Origin: JACDAN01 sp963827705
GTDB taxonomy: Bacteria > Actinomycetota > Thermoleophilia > Gaiellales > Gaiellaceae
Direction: 5' to 3'
Length of the DNA: 64,000 nt
Assembly (NCBI GenBank): GCA_963827705.1
Contig: CAWHBN010000021.1
Coordinates: forward strand, 1 to 64,000
The notes beneath the pieces were generated by a model. It saw only the letters and a list, made by a program, of their open reading frames with translations, searched no databases and was not told where the DNA came from. Shown here piece after piece: positions 50,582 through 58,833 of this stretch; the stretch's first letter is position 1, and each line of letters begins with the position of its first letter. Both the position numbers and the translations under genes were made by a program.

Positions 50582-51451
50582 ATGATCTCGATGCCAAGCA
50601 GCGACGGCTATCTCCGGATCGGTGAGCTGAGCAGGCGCACGGGCGTTGCGCCCGAGCTCTTGCGCGCGTGGGAGCGCAGGTACGGCCTCCTCCGCCCCGC
50701 ACGCTCGGAGGGCGGTTTTCGGCTTTACTCGGACGCAGACGAGCAGCGGGTCGAGCGCATGCGACAGCACCTGCGCGAAGGGCTGGCCGCGGCTGAGGCT
50801 GCCCGGCGCTCGGTCGAAGGCATTGCCGAACTGAAGGAAGTCTCTTCCGAGGAAGGCCGGCCGGAGCTCGACACCGGCGCGCTGCAGCTACGAACGACTC
50901 TGGACCGCTTCGACGAAGCCGGCGCTCAGGCGGCGCTCGACGCCCTCTTTGGTACGTTCACCGTCGAGACCGTCCTCGGTGCCGTGATCCTCCCCTACCT
51001 CGTCGACCTCGGCGAGCGGTGGTCCAGCGGCGAGGCGACGGTCGCGCAGGAGCATTTCGCCAGCAACCTCATCCGCGGGCGGCTGCTCGGGATCGGGCGC
51101 GGCTGGGACTCGGGCGAGGGGCCGCGCGCGGTGCTCGCCTGCGCGCCGGGCGAGCTCCATGATCTGGGACTGATCGCATTCGGCCTCACGCTCAACCGCA
51201 AAGGCTGGCGCATCACATATCTCGGCCCCGACACGCCTGTCGAGAGCCTCGTGGACACCGCCGGTCGGCTCGAGCCGGACCTCGTCGTGGTGGCCGCGAC
51301 CTCGAAGCGACGACTCACCCCACTCGTGGACGCCCTCACCGCGCTCAGCCGCACAACGCGCGTCGCGGTTGCCGGTTCCGGCGCCGCAGCCGGAGTGGAC
51401 GGGCTTCAGACGCTGAGCGAAGACCCGGTCACGGCCGCGCTGAGCCTCTGA
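50582..51451 (+). CDS. carH: MerR-family B12-dependent photoreceptor regulator (CarH/LitR-like)
   Basis: This 289-residue regulator has an N-terminal MerR helix-turn-helix (about 10-80: YLRIGELSRRTGVAPELLRA) and a C-terminal cobalamin-binding region. The four-helix cap carries W-x9-EH (WSSGEATVAQEH), the adenosylcobalamin lid signature of CarH. The Rossmann part has ELHDLG in place of DxHxxG, keeping the cobalt-ligand His. ATG 50582 or 50591 fits leaderless transcription from TACAAT boxes at 50567 or 50578. Such proteins bind DNA as tetramers in the dark and fall apart in light. The operator array lies at its own promoter. Confidence 0.85.
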   Translation: MISMPSSDGYLRIGELSRRTGVAPELLRAWERRYGLLRPARSEGGFRLYSDADEQRVERMRQHLREGLAAAEAARRSVEGIAELKEVSSEEGRPELDTGALQLRTTLDRFDEAGAQAALDALFGTFTVETVLGAVILPYLVDLGERWSSGEATVAQEHFASNLIRGRLLGIGRGWDSGEGPRAVLACAPGELHDLGLIAFGLTLNRKGWRITYLGPDTPVESLVDTAGRLEPDLVVVAATSKRRLTPLVDALTALSRTTRVAVAGSGAAAGVDGLQTLSEDPVTAALSL

Positions 51452-51454
51452 CCG

Positions 51455-52120
51455 CTACTGCAGGACCTGGCGCGATTCCTGATGCTGCAAGATCTTGCGC
51501 TTGACCCGCTGGAGGGCGTTGTCGATCGTCTTCGTGTCGACGGTCAGGCGCTCGGCCATCTCCTCGTAGGACGAGCCCTCGAGGTACAGGCGAAGTGCGT
51601 CCGACTCGAGCTGCGAGAGCCCGGTACCGAGGCAGAAGACGAGGCTCTGGAGCTCCTCGGTCGAGATGACCATGATCGACGGCTCGTCCACGCCCGGGCC
51701 GGGTAGCGCGTCGCCCAGGGTGCAATCGCCCTCGGACTCCTGCCCCGCCGGCGTCTGTGAGAACGAGACGTACGTGTTGAGCGGCGAGTGCTTGAAGCGC
51801 GTCGCCGTCTTGATCGCCGTGATGATCTGCCGAGTGATGCAGAGCTCGGCGAAGCTGCGGAACGAGGTCTCCTTGTCGGAGCGGAAGTCCCGAACCGCCT
51901 TGTAGAGCCCGATCAGGCCCTCCTGGATCAAATCCTCCGAGTCGCCGCCTGCGAGAAAGTACGAGCTCGACTTGAGCCGGACGAAGCCGGTGTACCGCCG
52001 AATCAGCGTGTCCATCGCCTTCGTGTCGCCGTTCCTGGCGCGGAGGACGAGCTGAAGGTCTTCGAGCTCCCGCTCGGCCCTCTGGGCGGAGTACGTGCGC
52101 GTGACAGCTCTGGCGGCCAT
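51455..52120 (-). CDS. sigH: SigH-like sigma-70 family factor
   Basis: This sigma factor has about 221 residues. Region 2 includes DTLIRRYTGFVRLKSSSYFL and DSEDLIQEGLIGLYKAVRDF. Region 4 is near the C-terminus (SQLESDALRLYLEGSSYEEM, then TVDTKTIDNALQRVKRKI). It matches the Bacillus SigH-type group found in Thermoleophilia. ATG 52120 is chosen; an in-frame TTG lies 36 bases upstream. It follows rlmB and yacP as in Bacillus. What it controls here is not known. Confidence 0.88.
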   Translation of the reverse strand: MAARAVTRTYSAQRAERELEDLQLVLRARNGDTKAMDTLIRRYTGFVRLKSSSYFLAGGDSEDLIQEGLIGLYKAVRDFRSDKETSFRSFAELCITRQIITAIKTATRFKHSPLNTYVSFSQTPAGQESEGDCTLGDALPGPGVDEPSIMVISTEELQSLVFCLGTGLSQLESDALRLYLEGSSYEEMAERLTVDTKTIDNALQRVKRKILQHQESRQVLQ

Positions 52121-52212
52121 GGCGGTTTCGCTCGGGTGAGCGAGTCTCACCCTCAACGTGAACTGGAACGTAGCAGTCAGTTGACAACATTACAAGGGTG
52201 TTGCAGTGGTCC

Positions 52213-52228
52213 TGGTCCAACCGGACCA
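52213..52228. repeat. Small perfect hairpin between yacP and sigH
   Basis: TGGTCC (52213-52218) and GGACCA (52223-52228) form a perfect 6-bp stem over AACC, with further GGTCC repeats flanking it (52208-52258). There is no T-run, so it is not a convincing intrinsic terminator. It could be an operator or attenuator for sigH. Confidence 0.35.
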
Positions 52229-52254
52229 TTGCGCTGGACCTGAAACGACCGGTC

Positions 52255-52695
52255 CTAGGAGGGGCCTTCGGCGCGCCGAAGGCGTTCCAGGCGGTCGCGC
52301 GTCGCGGGATCCAGGCGGTCCCGCACCCGGCTTGTGCTGTCCTCGCTGTGCTCGACCGATTCGAGCGTCGAGGCGAACTCACGTGAGCTGATCTTCGCCA
52401 CCTCCTGGCCGGAGGTCCCGCGAACGGCGGCGTCCGAGGAGACGAGACACACCCGCTCTTTATCCCGGTGCTCGGCGGCCAGGCGCTCGAGGACGGCGTC
52501 TGCGTGTGGCGCGAAGCGAACCTCCAGCGGGCCGTACTGCTCGTCCGCTCCCACGCCGTCGAAAACGACGACCCCCCGCGCTCCACGGACGGCGACGAAG
52601 CTCGCGAGCGAGTCGATCAGCTCGTACCGCTCCTCGAGCCCGGCGGCGTGGAGGACGTTGTAGCCGTCGAACAGGTAGAGCGTCGGCTCAGGCAC
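52255..52695 (-). CDS. yacP: NYN-domain ribonuclease (YacP/Rae1-like)
   Basis: This 146-residue PIN-like NYN protein has the family beginning YLFDGYNVLHAAG (Asp10 and Asn13 as metal-site residues), FDGVGADEQYGPLEVRFAP in the middle and LVSSDAAVRG as the later acidic site. Bacillus Rae1 cleaves mRNA in the ribosomal A-site. It overlaps rlmB by eight bases and sits in the conserved cysS-rlmB-yacP-sigH order. Confidence 0.9.
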   Translation of the reverse strand: MPEPTLYLFDGYNVLHAAGLEERYELIDSLASFVAVRGARGVVVFDGVGADEQYGPLEVRFAPHADAVLERLAAEHRDKERVCLVSSDAAVRGTSGQEVAKISSREFASTLESVEHSEDSTSRVRDRLDPATRDRLERLRRAEGPS

Positions 52696-53401
52696 GGCGC
52701 CGCCTTCTCGCCTCGTAGACGAGCAACGCGGCCGCCACGCTGACGTTGAGGGAGGTCACCCGGCCCAGCAGCGGGATCGAGACGATCTCGTCGCACGTGC
52801 GGCGAACGAGCGGACGGAGGCCCTTCCCCTCTGCCCCGAGGACGAATGCGGCGCCGCCCTGGCCGAAGTCCGCGTCCCACAGCCCGACGTCGCCGTCGGC
52901 CGCAGCTCCCCAGACCCAGAGGTTCGGGCCCTTGACGTCGTTCAGATAGCGGGCGAGGTTCGGCACCACGGCGACCGACAGGTGCTCGACCGCACCGGCG
53001 GAGGCGCGGCAGACGGCCGGGGTCACGCGAGCTGCGCCGTGCGCCGGGACGACGACTCCGGTGGCGCCGGCGCCCTCCGCGCTCCGGATCACCGCGCCGA
53101 GGTTGTGCGGGTCCGTGACCTGGTCGAGGCAGACGAGGAGGGCTCGCTCCGTGCCGGCGAGCTCGTAGGCGTCGGCATAGCGGTACGGCTCGCACCGGGC
53201 GAGCACGCCCTGGTGGTCACGGCTCCCGATCGCCTCGGTCAGCTCGCGCTCGGGCTTCACCTGAACGCGGACGCCGTTCGTCTCCTTGAGCCATGGCTCC
53301 GCGGTGAGAGCGCGCTCGGTCGCCCAGAGCTCACGCACTCCGCGCGGGCCGCGCAGCGCCTCGCGAACTGCGTTGCGTCCGTAGACCTGCTCGGTCGTCA
53401 T
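52688..53401 (-). CDS. rlmB: 23S rRNA 2'-O-methyltransferase (RlmB/TrmH family)
   Basis: This 237-residue SpoU methyltransferase begins VYGRNAVREALRG. Its SpoU domain has the knot motifs LDQVTDPHNLGAVIRSAEGA (motif 1), VLGAEGKGLRPLVRRTCDEI (motif 2) and IPLLGRVTSLNVSVAAALLV (motif 3). It methylates a guanosine ribose in 23S rRNA. Its ATG overlaps the cysS stop (ATGA). Confidence 0.94.
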   Translation of the reverse strand: MTTEQVYGRNAVREALRGPRGVRELWATERALTAEPWLKETNGVRVQVKPERELTEAIGSRDHQGVLARCEPYRYADAYELAGTERALLVCLDQVTDPHNLGAVIRSAEGAGATGVVVPAHGAARVTPAVCRASAGAVEHLSVAVVPNLARYLNDVKGPNLWVWGAAADGDVGLWDADFGQGGAAFVLGAEGKGLRPLVRRTCDEIVSIPLLGRVTSLNVSVAAALLVYEARRRRRA

Positions 53402-54672
53402 TTCGGGACGAGCCGGAAGCCGTCTTCGACGTCTCGGACGATCCAGCCCTCGGACTCGATCTCGCCGCGGAGACGATCCGCCTCGCCGAAGTCGCGGTCG
53501 GCGCGCGCCTGCTGCCGCCGGCGAGCGAGAGCCACCACCTCCGTCGGCGCCTCTTGCGACTCTGCAAGGGCGCCGAGCCCGAAAAGCTCGAGCCCACGGC
53601 GCACCAGGTCGTGGTCACGCCAGCCGTGCATGATCGCGAGCGCATCGGGGGTGTTGAAATCGTCGTCGAGCGCGGCCATGAAACGGTCCCACTCGCCCTC
53701 TGGAGCCGGCTCGGACGGGTTCCGGAAGACCTCACGAAAGCCGTCGGCCCGGGCCGCAGCCTGTTGCAGCGTCTCTTCGGAGAAGTCCATCGGCTTCCGC
53801 CAGTGCGCGCCGAGGAACATCAACAGGAGGGTTTCGCGCCCCCGCTCGTCGAGCGCCTGGTCGATGGTCACGACGTTGCCGAGCGACTTCGACATCTTCG
53901 CGTCGGTGAAGCTGAGCATCCCGTTGTGCGTCCAGATCCGGGCGAACTCGTGGCCGAGCGCGCTCGACTGGGCCAGTTCGTTCTCGTGGTGGGGGAAGAC
54001 GAGATCGAGCCCTCCGCCGTGGATCTCGAAGACCGGACCGAGCAGCTCCTCGGCCATGACCGAGCACTCGATGTGCCAACCGGGCCTCCCTTTTCCCCAG
54101 GGCGAGTCCCACGAAGTGTCCTCCCCAGGCTTGTTCGCCTTCCAGAGGGCGAAGTCCCGCGCGTCCTCCTTGAGCGGGTTCGGCTCCTGCTCCTCGACCT
54201 GGTCGGGCCGCTGCCCTGAGAGCCGGCCGTACGCTGGATCCTTGGCGACCCGAAAGTACACGTCTCCTTCGACGGCGTAGGCGTACTCCCGCTCGATTAG
54301 CTGTTCGATGAAGCGAACGATCTGCGGGACCATCTCGCTCGCCTTCGGCTGGTGGTCGGGCATCCCCAGGCCGAAGCCGGCTGTGTCCTCGAGGTACCAC
54401 GCCGTCACCTGCTCGGCGAGCTCGGCGCTCGCGCCCGGGGCGGCCTCGTAGATCTTGTCGTTGATGTCGGTGATGTTGTGGACGAGGGTCGCGTCGTACC
54501 CACGCTCTCGCAGCCAGTTCCTGAGCCACATCCCGACGACGAACGGGCGCGCGTTCCCGATGTGGGCCCGCGCATTGACGGTCGGGCCGCAGAAGTACAT
54601 GCGCACCGGCCCGGGCGGATCGGGTAGCGGATCGAGCCTACGAGTGAGTGTGTTGTAGAGCCTGGTCGACAC
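53398..54672 (-). CDS. cysS: Cysteinyl-tRNA synthetase
   Basis: This 424-residue class I synthetase has CGPTVNARAHIGNARPF with the first zinc Cys and the HIGH-like HIGN, GWHIECSVMAEELLG and FPHHENELAQ with the other zinc ligands, and KMSKSLGN. The C-terminal domain is short. It overlaps the gltX stop by 35 bases and continues into rlmB, matching the Bacillus and mycobacterial gene orders. Confidence 0.96.
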   Translation of the reverse strand: MSTRLYNTLTRRLDPLPDPPGPVRMYFCGPTVNARAHIGNARPFVVGMWLRNWLRERGYDATLVHNITDINDKIYEAAPGASAELAEQVTAWYLEDTAGFGLGMPDHQPKASEMVPQIVRFIEQLIEREYAYAVEGDVYFRVAKDPAYGRLSGQRPDQVEEQEPNPLKEDARDFALWKANKPGEDTSWDSPWGKGRPGWHIECSVMAEELLGPVFEIHGGGLDLVFPHHENELAQSSALGHEFARIWTHNGMLSFTDAKMSKSLGNVVTIDQALDERGRETLLLMFLGAHWRKPMDFSEETLQQAAARADGFREVFRNPSEPAPEGEWDRFMAALDDDFNTPDALAIMHGWRDHDLVRRGLELFGLGALAESQEAPTEVVALARRRQQARADRDFGEADRLRGEIESEGWIVRDVEDGFRLVPK

Positions 54673-55630
54673 GGCGCAGAGCTTCCTCCCGGGGCAGGGC
54701 GGCCAGTATTGCCGCTAGCTCCGGGCCTCTGTCGCGGCCGGTCAGCGCGACGCGCAGCGCGCGGAGGTCGCCGCCGACGGCCTTCAACTCCCGGACGACC
54801 GCACGGGGCTCGCCGTCCGCCAGCTCCCGGAAGCGCTCGAGGGTCTCCGGCGCGGCGGTCGCGCGCGCCTCGGGCGCTTCGAGCACCTGGGCGGCGTAGT
54901 CGCGCGCCTCGCTCAGGTCGCGGGCACCTCGGGCGACGGGCACTGCTGCGGACGGAATCTCCGCTCGGGCCGCCAGCTCGTCGTCGCTCATCGCCTCGAT
55001 CGCGTCGACCGAGAGCCGGCGGATGCGCGGGAGGTCGTAGTGGACGTCGTGTCGCGGCAGCCCGAGCTCTTCGAGGTACGCCTGCACGGCCTCGGCCGGG
55101 ATGCCGAGCTTGCGCAGCGATGCGACCGTCGCGCCTTCGGCCCGCTTCGAGAGCTTCTTGCCGTCCTCGCCGAGGATCAGGCCGTGGTGGACGTACTCCG
55201 GCGGGGTCGTCCCGAGCGCCTCGTGGAGCCGGCGGTGCAGGTCTTCGTTCGGGCGGTGGTCGTTTCCGCGGTAGACATGCGTGATCCCGAACTCCGCGTC
55301 GTCGACGACGCTCGCGAGGTGGTACGTGGCCGTTCCGTCCTCGCGGAGGATCGTCGTCCGGCCGAAGCGATCACCGCCGAGGCGCTCGGCAGCCGCGCGG
55401 TAGAGGTCCTGCCGCTCGCTCTGCCGCACCGGCCCCTCGTCCCACGAGATGTCGAGCCATTCGAGGTCGCCGAGGATCGCCTCCTCCCCACCCGAGACAT
55501 TTCGCGCCGGGTCCGTGTCGTCGATCCGCAGGAGGAAGTGGTCGCCCTCCCGGCGATTGATCACCGCGCTGAGCGCGTTGCCGACATGGAGCGAGCCGGT
55601 CGGGCTGGGGGCGAAGCGGACACGCTTCAT
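54638..55630 (-). CDS. gltX: Compact glutamyl-tRNA synthetase
   Basis: This 330-residue class I synthetase is far shorter than the usual 460-490. RFAPSPTGSLHVGNALSAV carries the HIGH equivalent (HVGN), LRIDDTDPARN follows, and GKKLSKRAEG is the KMSKS box. Between the ERQDLYRAAAERL region and ILREDGTATYHLA only a few residues remain, so the zinc-binding insertion is absent. The C-terminal anticodon domain is also reduced. RGNDHRPNEDLH replaces the usual RGDDHLSNTPRQ. It may be the only GluRS or a second one. Operon with cysS. Confidence 0.88.
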   Translation of the reverse strand: MKRVRFAPSPTGSLHVGNALSAVINRREGDHFLLRIDDTDPARNVSGGEEAILGDLEWLDISWDEGPVRQSERQDLYRAAAERLGGDRFGRTTILREDGTATYHLASVVDDAEFGITHVYRGNDHRPNEDLHRRLHEALGTTPPEYVHHGLILGEDGKKLSKRAEGATVASLRKLGIPAEAVQAYLEELGLPRHDVHYDLPRIRRLSVDAIEAMSDDELAARAEIPSAAVPVARGARDLSEARDYAAQVLEAPEARATAAPETLERFRELADGEPRAVVRELKAVGGDLRALRVALTGRDRGPELAAILAALPREEALRRVDQALQHTHS

Positions 55631-55634
55631 CGCG

Positions 55635-56018
55635 TCAGATCCAGCCGCGCTCGACGTACAGGCGCCGTCCCGCGGCGAGCGCCTCTCGGATTTGGCCGAG
55701 CAACGTGTCGTCGAGACGCTTGACGTAGAAACACGACTTGCCCTTCAGAAGCCCGAGCAGCTCCGGACCGAAGAGCTCCTGTCGCTCCGGCTCGGCATAG
55801 ACCGGCATGTAGTAGAAGCCTACGTAGCTCTTCTGGACGATCAGTCCGGCGAAGAAGACCTCGCTTCGAGGCCGACCGTGGATGACGGCTTCCTTCTCGG
55901 ACCAGAGCTGGTAGTCGCGCTTGGCACGCACACCGCCCGCCCGTTCGACGAACGGCGGGGCGTGCTCGGCCAGCAGCGGCTGCAGACGCTCGAAAATCCC
56001 GTCGAGGTCCTCGGCCAT
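55635..56018 (-). CDS. DUF1801 family protein
   Basis: This 127-residue protein has the DUF1801 pattern: FERLQPLLAEHAPPF, YQLWSEKEAVIHGRPRSEVF and KSYVGFYYMPVY with KSCFYVKRLDD. The family forms an iron-chaperone-like alpha/beta fold of unclear function. ATG 56018 removes an unlikely 19-residue extension. It is four bases upstream of gltX. Confidence 0.78.
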   Translation of the reverse strand: MAEDLDGIFERLQPLLAEHAPPFVERAGGVRAKRDYQLWSEKEAVIHGRPRSEVFFAGLIVQKSYVGFYYMPVYAEPERQELFGPELLGLLKGKSCFYVKRLDDTLLGQIREALAAGRRLYVERGWI

Positions 56019-56207
56019 GACGCGAATGTAACGGCCGCCCGGCTTCGAATGCGACCAAGAAATTCTGAGTTGCACACATCTCGCCGGTGGCAGGAAGCCA
56101 CGAGACGGCCGGTGACCGCAGCGGTGCCCCGAGTAGTGGCGCTGACTAAACAGCGCAGCGCACCGCCGGGCGATGAGGATCGCCGGCGATGCACTGCGCC
56201 CGCTCGG

Positions 56208-56729
56208 TCAGCAGTTGTTCGGTGCGGGTGATACGTCGTTTCTGAAGGCGGTGGTTCCTGGATTGCCGGGCACCAGATAGGTCGCCCAGAGCTCGACCGG
56301 GTCGATCGGTGACACGTTTCTCGCGATGTGAATGTTGGCATCACCACGGTCGATGAAGCTGTCGCCTGCCTCGTAGACGGTGCCTGTGCACGTCGGGTCG
56401 TCGGCGTAGATGACCCTGAGCGCGCCTGACTTCACCGTCACCAGAACGGGGCCAGGATGGCTGTGCCAGCCCGTGGAGCCGCTTCCAGCGATCGTGAGCT
56501 GTTGTGTCGCGACGTCGACGGAGCCCTTGGTCTTCAGATGGATGCCCGCCTTGCTGTTGACGACCTGGTGCTCCTCGAGCGTCCCCCGTGCATGCACCGG
56601 CGCGAGAACCCCGACGCCGGGTGTCGCGAGTGCGCCGCCGACAAGCAGCAGGCCGGAACCGAGCACGATCGCCAGAGTCGCCCGGATGTTCCCCCGGCGC
56701 CTCGTTTCGCCTCCTGAATGCCTCTTCAT
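56208..56729 (-). CDS. Secreted or membrane-anchored cupin protein
   Basis: This 173-residue protein has an RRR-containing N-terminus and a hydrophobic segment (TLAIVLGSGLLLVGGALAT, 18-36) acting as signal or anchor. A cupin domain follows, with metal motifs STGWHSHPGPVLVTVKSG and YEAGDSFIDRGDANIHIA. It resembles secreted cupins of actinobacteria with unknown substrate. An AGAGGAG site precedes ATG 56729. Confidence 0.82.
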   Translation of the reverse strand: MKRHSGGETRRRGNIRATLAIVLGSGLLLVGGALATPGVGVLAPVHARGTLEEHQVVNSKAGIHLKTKGSVDVATQQLTIAGSGSTGWHSHPGPVLVTVKSGALRVIYADDPTCTGTVYEAGDSFIDRGDANIHIARNVSPIDPVELWATYLVPGNPGTTAFRNDVSPAPNNC

Positions 56730-56861
56730 CCCATGCTCCTCTCTGTCCTTCGACTGTCCGCAGCACAGCCTCTTGGCTGGAGGACAGGCCGTGGGTGTCC
56801 CTGGAGCGTCCCGCGGAGCCGGGCTGGAGTCCATTCGTCATTCGTCGTATCTTTGAAGGCC

Positions 56862-57885
56862 GTGCCTGACCTCACGAGAGCCGATGCCGAACGCTTGCTG
56901 GACTTCGTCGCCGAGGCGGAGACCCTCGGCGGGGACGAGCCCTTTACCGGGGAGCTGCTCGTCGAGCTCGGGAGGCTCGTGCAGGCCGACTGGGTGACGT
57001 ACTGCGAGCTGGACCGCGTTCGGAAGCGGAACGTCCACCATGGTCGGTCGACCAGGAGACGAGGACGACGGCGAGAGTGATGAATCCGACTCGCTCTTCT
57101 GGGACTTCGTCATCGAGGCACACCCGGTCTGCCTCCAACACCAGCGGGGAGACACGCGCGCCCTCAAAGTTTCGGACTTCTACTCGCTCAGAGAGCTGCA
57201 CAAGACCCGGCTGTACGAGGTCTGGTTCCGTCCCCTGGACATCACGCACGAACTGAGTGTCCCGATCCCCTCCCCCCTGTGGCACACGAAGACGTTCCTC
57301 TTCGACCGTGCTGGCAACCGGGACTTCACCGAGCGTGACCGGCTCGTCCTCGATCGTCTTCAGCCACACCTCGCCCGTCTCTGGCGACAGGCACGAACGC
57401 GCCGTCTCCTCGCGGCGGCGCTTGCGGCCGTGGAGCGGTCGTCAGCGAACGACGCCAGGGGCGTGGTTCTCATCGACCGTGCCGTCCGGATCGAGTTCGC
57501 CTCGGCGTCGGCGCGGCGACTCCTGCGTGAGTTCTTTCCCGGTTGGCGAGGCACACGCCTTCCCCGAAAGTGCGAGGAGTGGCTCGAATCCGGCGCGAAG
57601 CAGGCGCTCGTCCGGGAACGCCGTGGGCGAAGGCTCATCATCGAGCGCTCCGGAGGCGCCCTTCTCCTGGAGGAGAAGCAAGCCGACGTTCTGACCGCTC
57701 GCGAGCGCGAGGTCCTCGCCTGGGTCGCCCGCGGAAAGACGAACAGTGAGATCGCGCAGCTGCTCTGGCTCGCGCCGAGCACGGTGCGCAAGCACCTCGA
57801 GAACGTCTACGCCAAGCTCGGTGTGAGCACGCGCACGGCTGCGGCCGCGACGTTCCTCGGGCTCCTCGACGCCGAGGCGTCCTGA
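56862..57885 (+). pseudogene. LuxR-family regulator interrupted by a frameshift
   Basis: From GTG 56862 one frame encodes LTRADAERLLDFVAEAETLG, then FTGELLVELGRLVQADWVTYCELDRVRKRN. From about 57040 a frame one base later continues with VGRPGDEDDGESDESDSLFW, a sensor region (FRPLDITHELSVPIPSPLWH) and a C-terminal LuxR HTH: LTAREREVLAWVARGKTNSE, then STVRKHLENVYAKLGV. Removing one C near 57035-57040 restores a product of about 340 residues. Ligand unknown. Confidence 0.82.
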
Positions 57886-57939
57886 GGTGTCGGCGCTTGC
57901 TGCCGGAGACGGGGAGCGCCTGACTTCGGTTCGTTGCCG

Positions 57940-58819
57940 ATGCCGAGAGCTACGGTCGGGGATCAGCAGGTCACTCCGGAGCTTCTCGCCGAGCTCGGCA
58001 CGCTCGTGCACGCCGACTGGGTCGGTTACTCGGAGCTCGACTACGAGCGGCAGAGCCTCGTGTTCGACCGCCGAGCGCCTGGGAGATGACCCGGTGGACG
58101 ACGAGGACTTGGCGCCCCGATTCTGGGCAGAGTTCGCCGAGATCCACCCGATTCGCCAGGCGGCCCTGAAAGGCTATGTCGGAGCGCTTCGCGTCTCGGA
58201 CTTCGGTGGAAGGCGTGCCCTCAAGCGGTCGCGCTTCTACAACGAGTGGATGCGACCGTTCGCCTGCGAGTACGCGCTCGACCTCACCGTCCGCTCGAAG
58301 CCGAACCGCACGCACACGTTCCATTTCGACCGAACCGAGGGTCGCGACTTCGCCGAGCGCGACCGCGCGGTCCTCGACGCGCTCGAGCTGCGCGACGACA
58401 TGCTCGAGCGGGCGCTCGACTTCGCCGCCACGCTCCAGCGGCGAGTCGAGGACGGCCCGGTGAACTACATCTTCCTCGGCGACTTCAACATCATGGGCAT
58501 GCAGTACCGGTACGTCCGTGAGCGCGACATCGTCGCGACCCAGGAGCTACGGAAGCTCGAGCAGGGAGCGAAGCGGAAGAAGATGAAGGTGCTCGACAAG
58601 GACGAGCCGAACACCTGGTGGGGCGGCGGGAAGCTGGCTCCCTCGAACCTCGACTTCGTAGTCGCCCGCGACCACATCCCGTTCAAGAAGTTCGGCGGCT
58701 CGGAGGTGTCGGTCCGGGGCTGGCCCAAGATCGCCGAGCCCGACGAGCAGCTCCGGTGGGTTCGGGAGATGTCCGACCACGGGCTGCTCTTCTTCGAGGT
58801 GCAGCGGCCGCCGCAGTAG
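57940..58819 (+). pseudogene. Chimera of a LuxR sensor-domain fragment and an endonuclease/phosphatase C-terminus
   Basis: ATG 57940 opens a frame that parallels the preceding LuxR gene (VTPELLAELGTLVHADWVGY, SELDYERQSLVFDR). After a one-base shift near 58070-58090 it continues as DEDLAPRFWAEFAEIHPIRQ to RDFAERDRAVLDALE. At about 58385 the sequence changes without a stop into the C-terminal part of an endonuclease/exonuclease/phosphatase protein (YIFLGDFNIMG with the catalytic DFN, SNLDFVVA, SDHGLLFFEV). The HTH half of the regulator and the N-terminal half of the nuclease are both missing, so recombination created a fused remnant. Confidence 0.75.
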
Positions 58820-58833
58820 GCACCATCCGTTCC

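Noticed and set aside
52205..52260. Intrinsic terminator downstream of yacP
   Set aside because: A perfect hairpin exists but no T-run follows on the minus strand, so termination is not supported.
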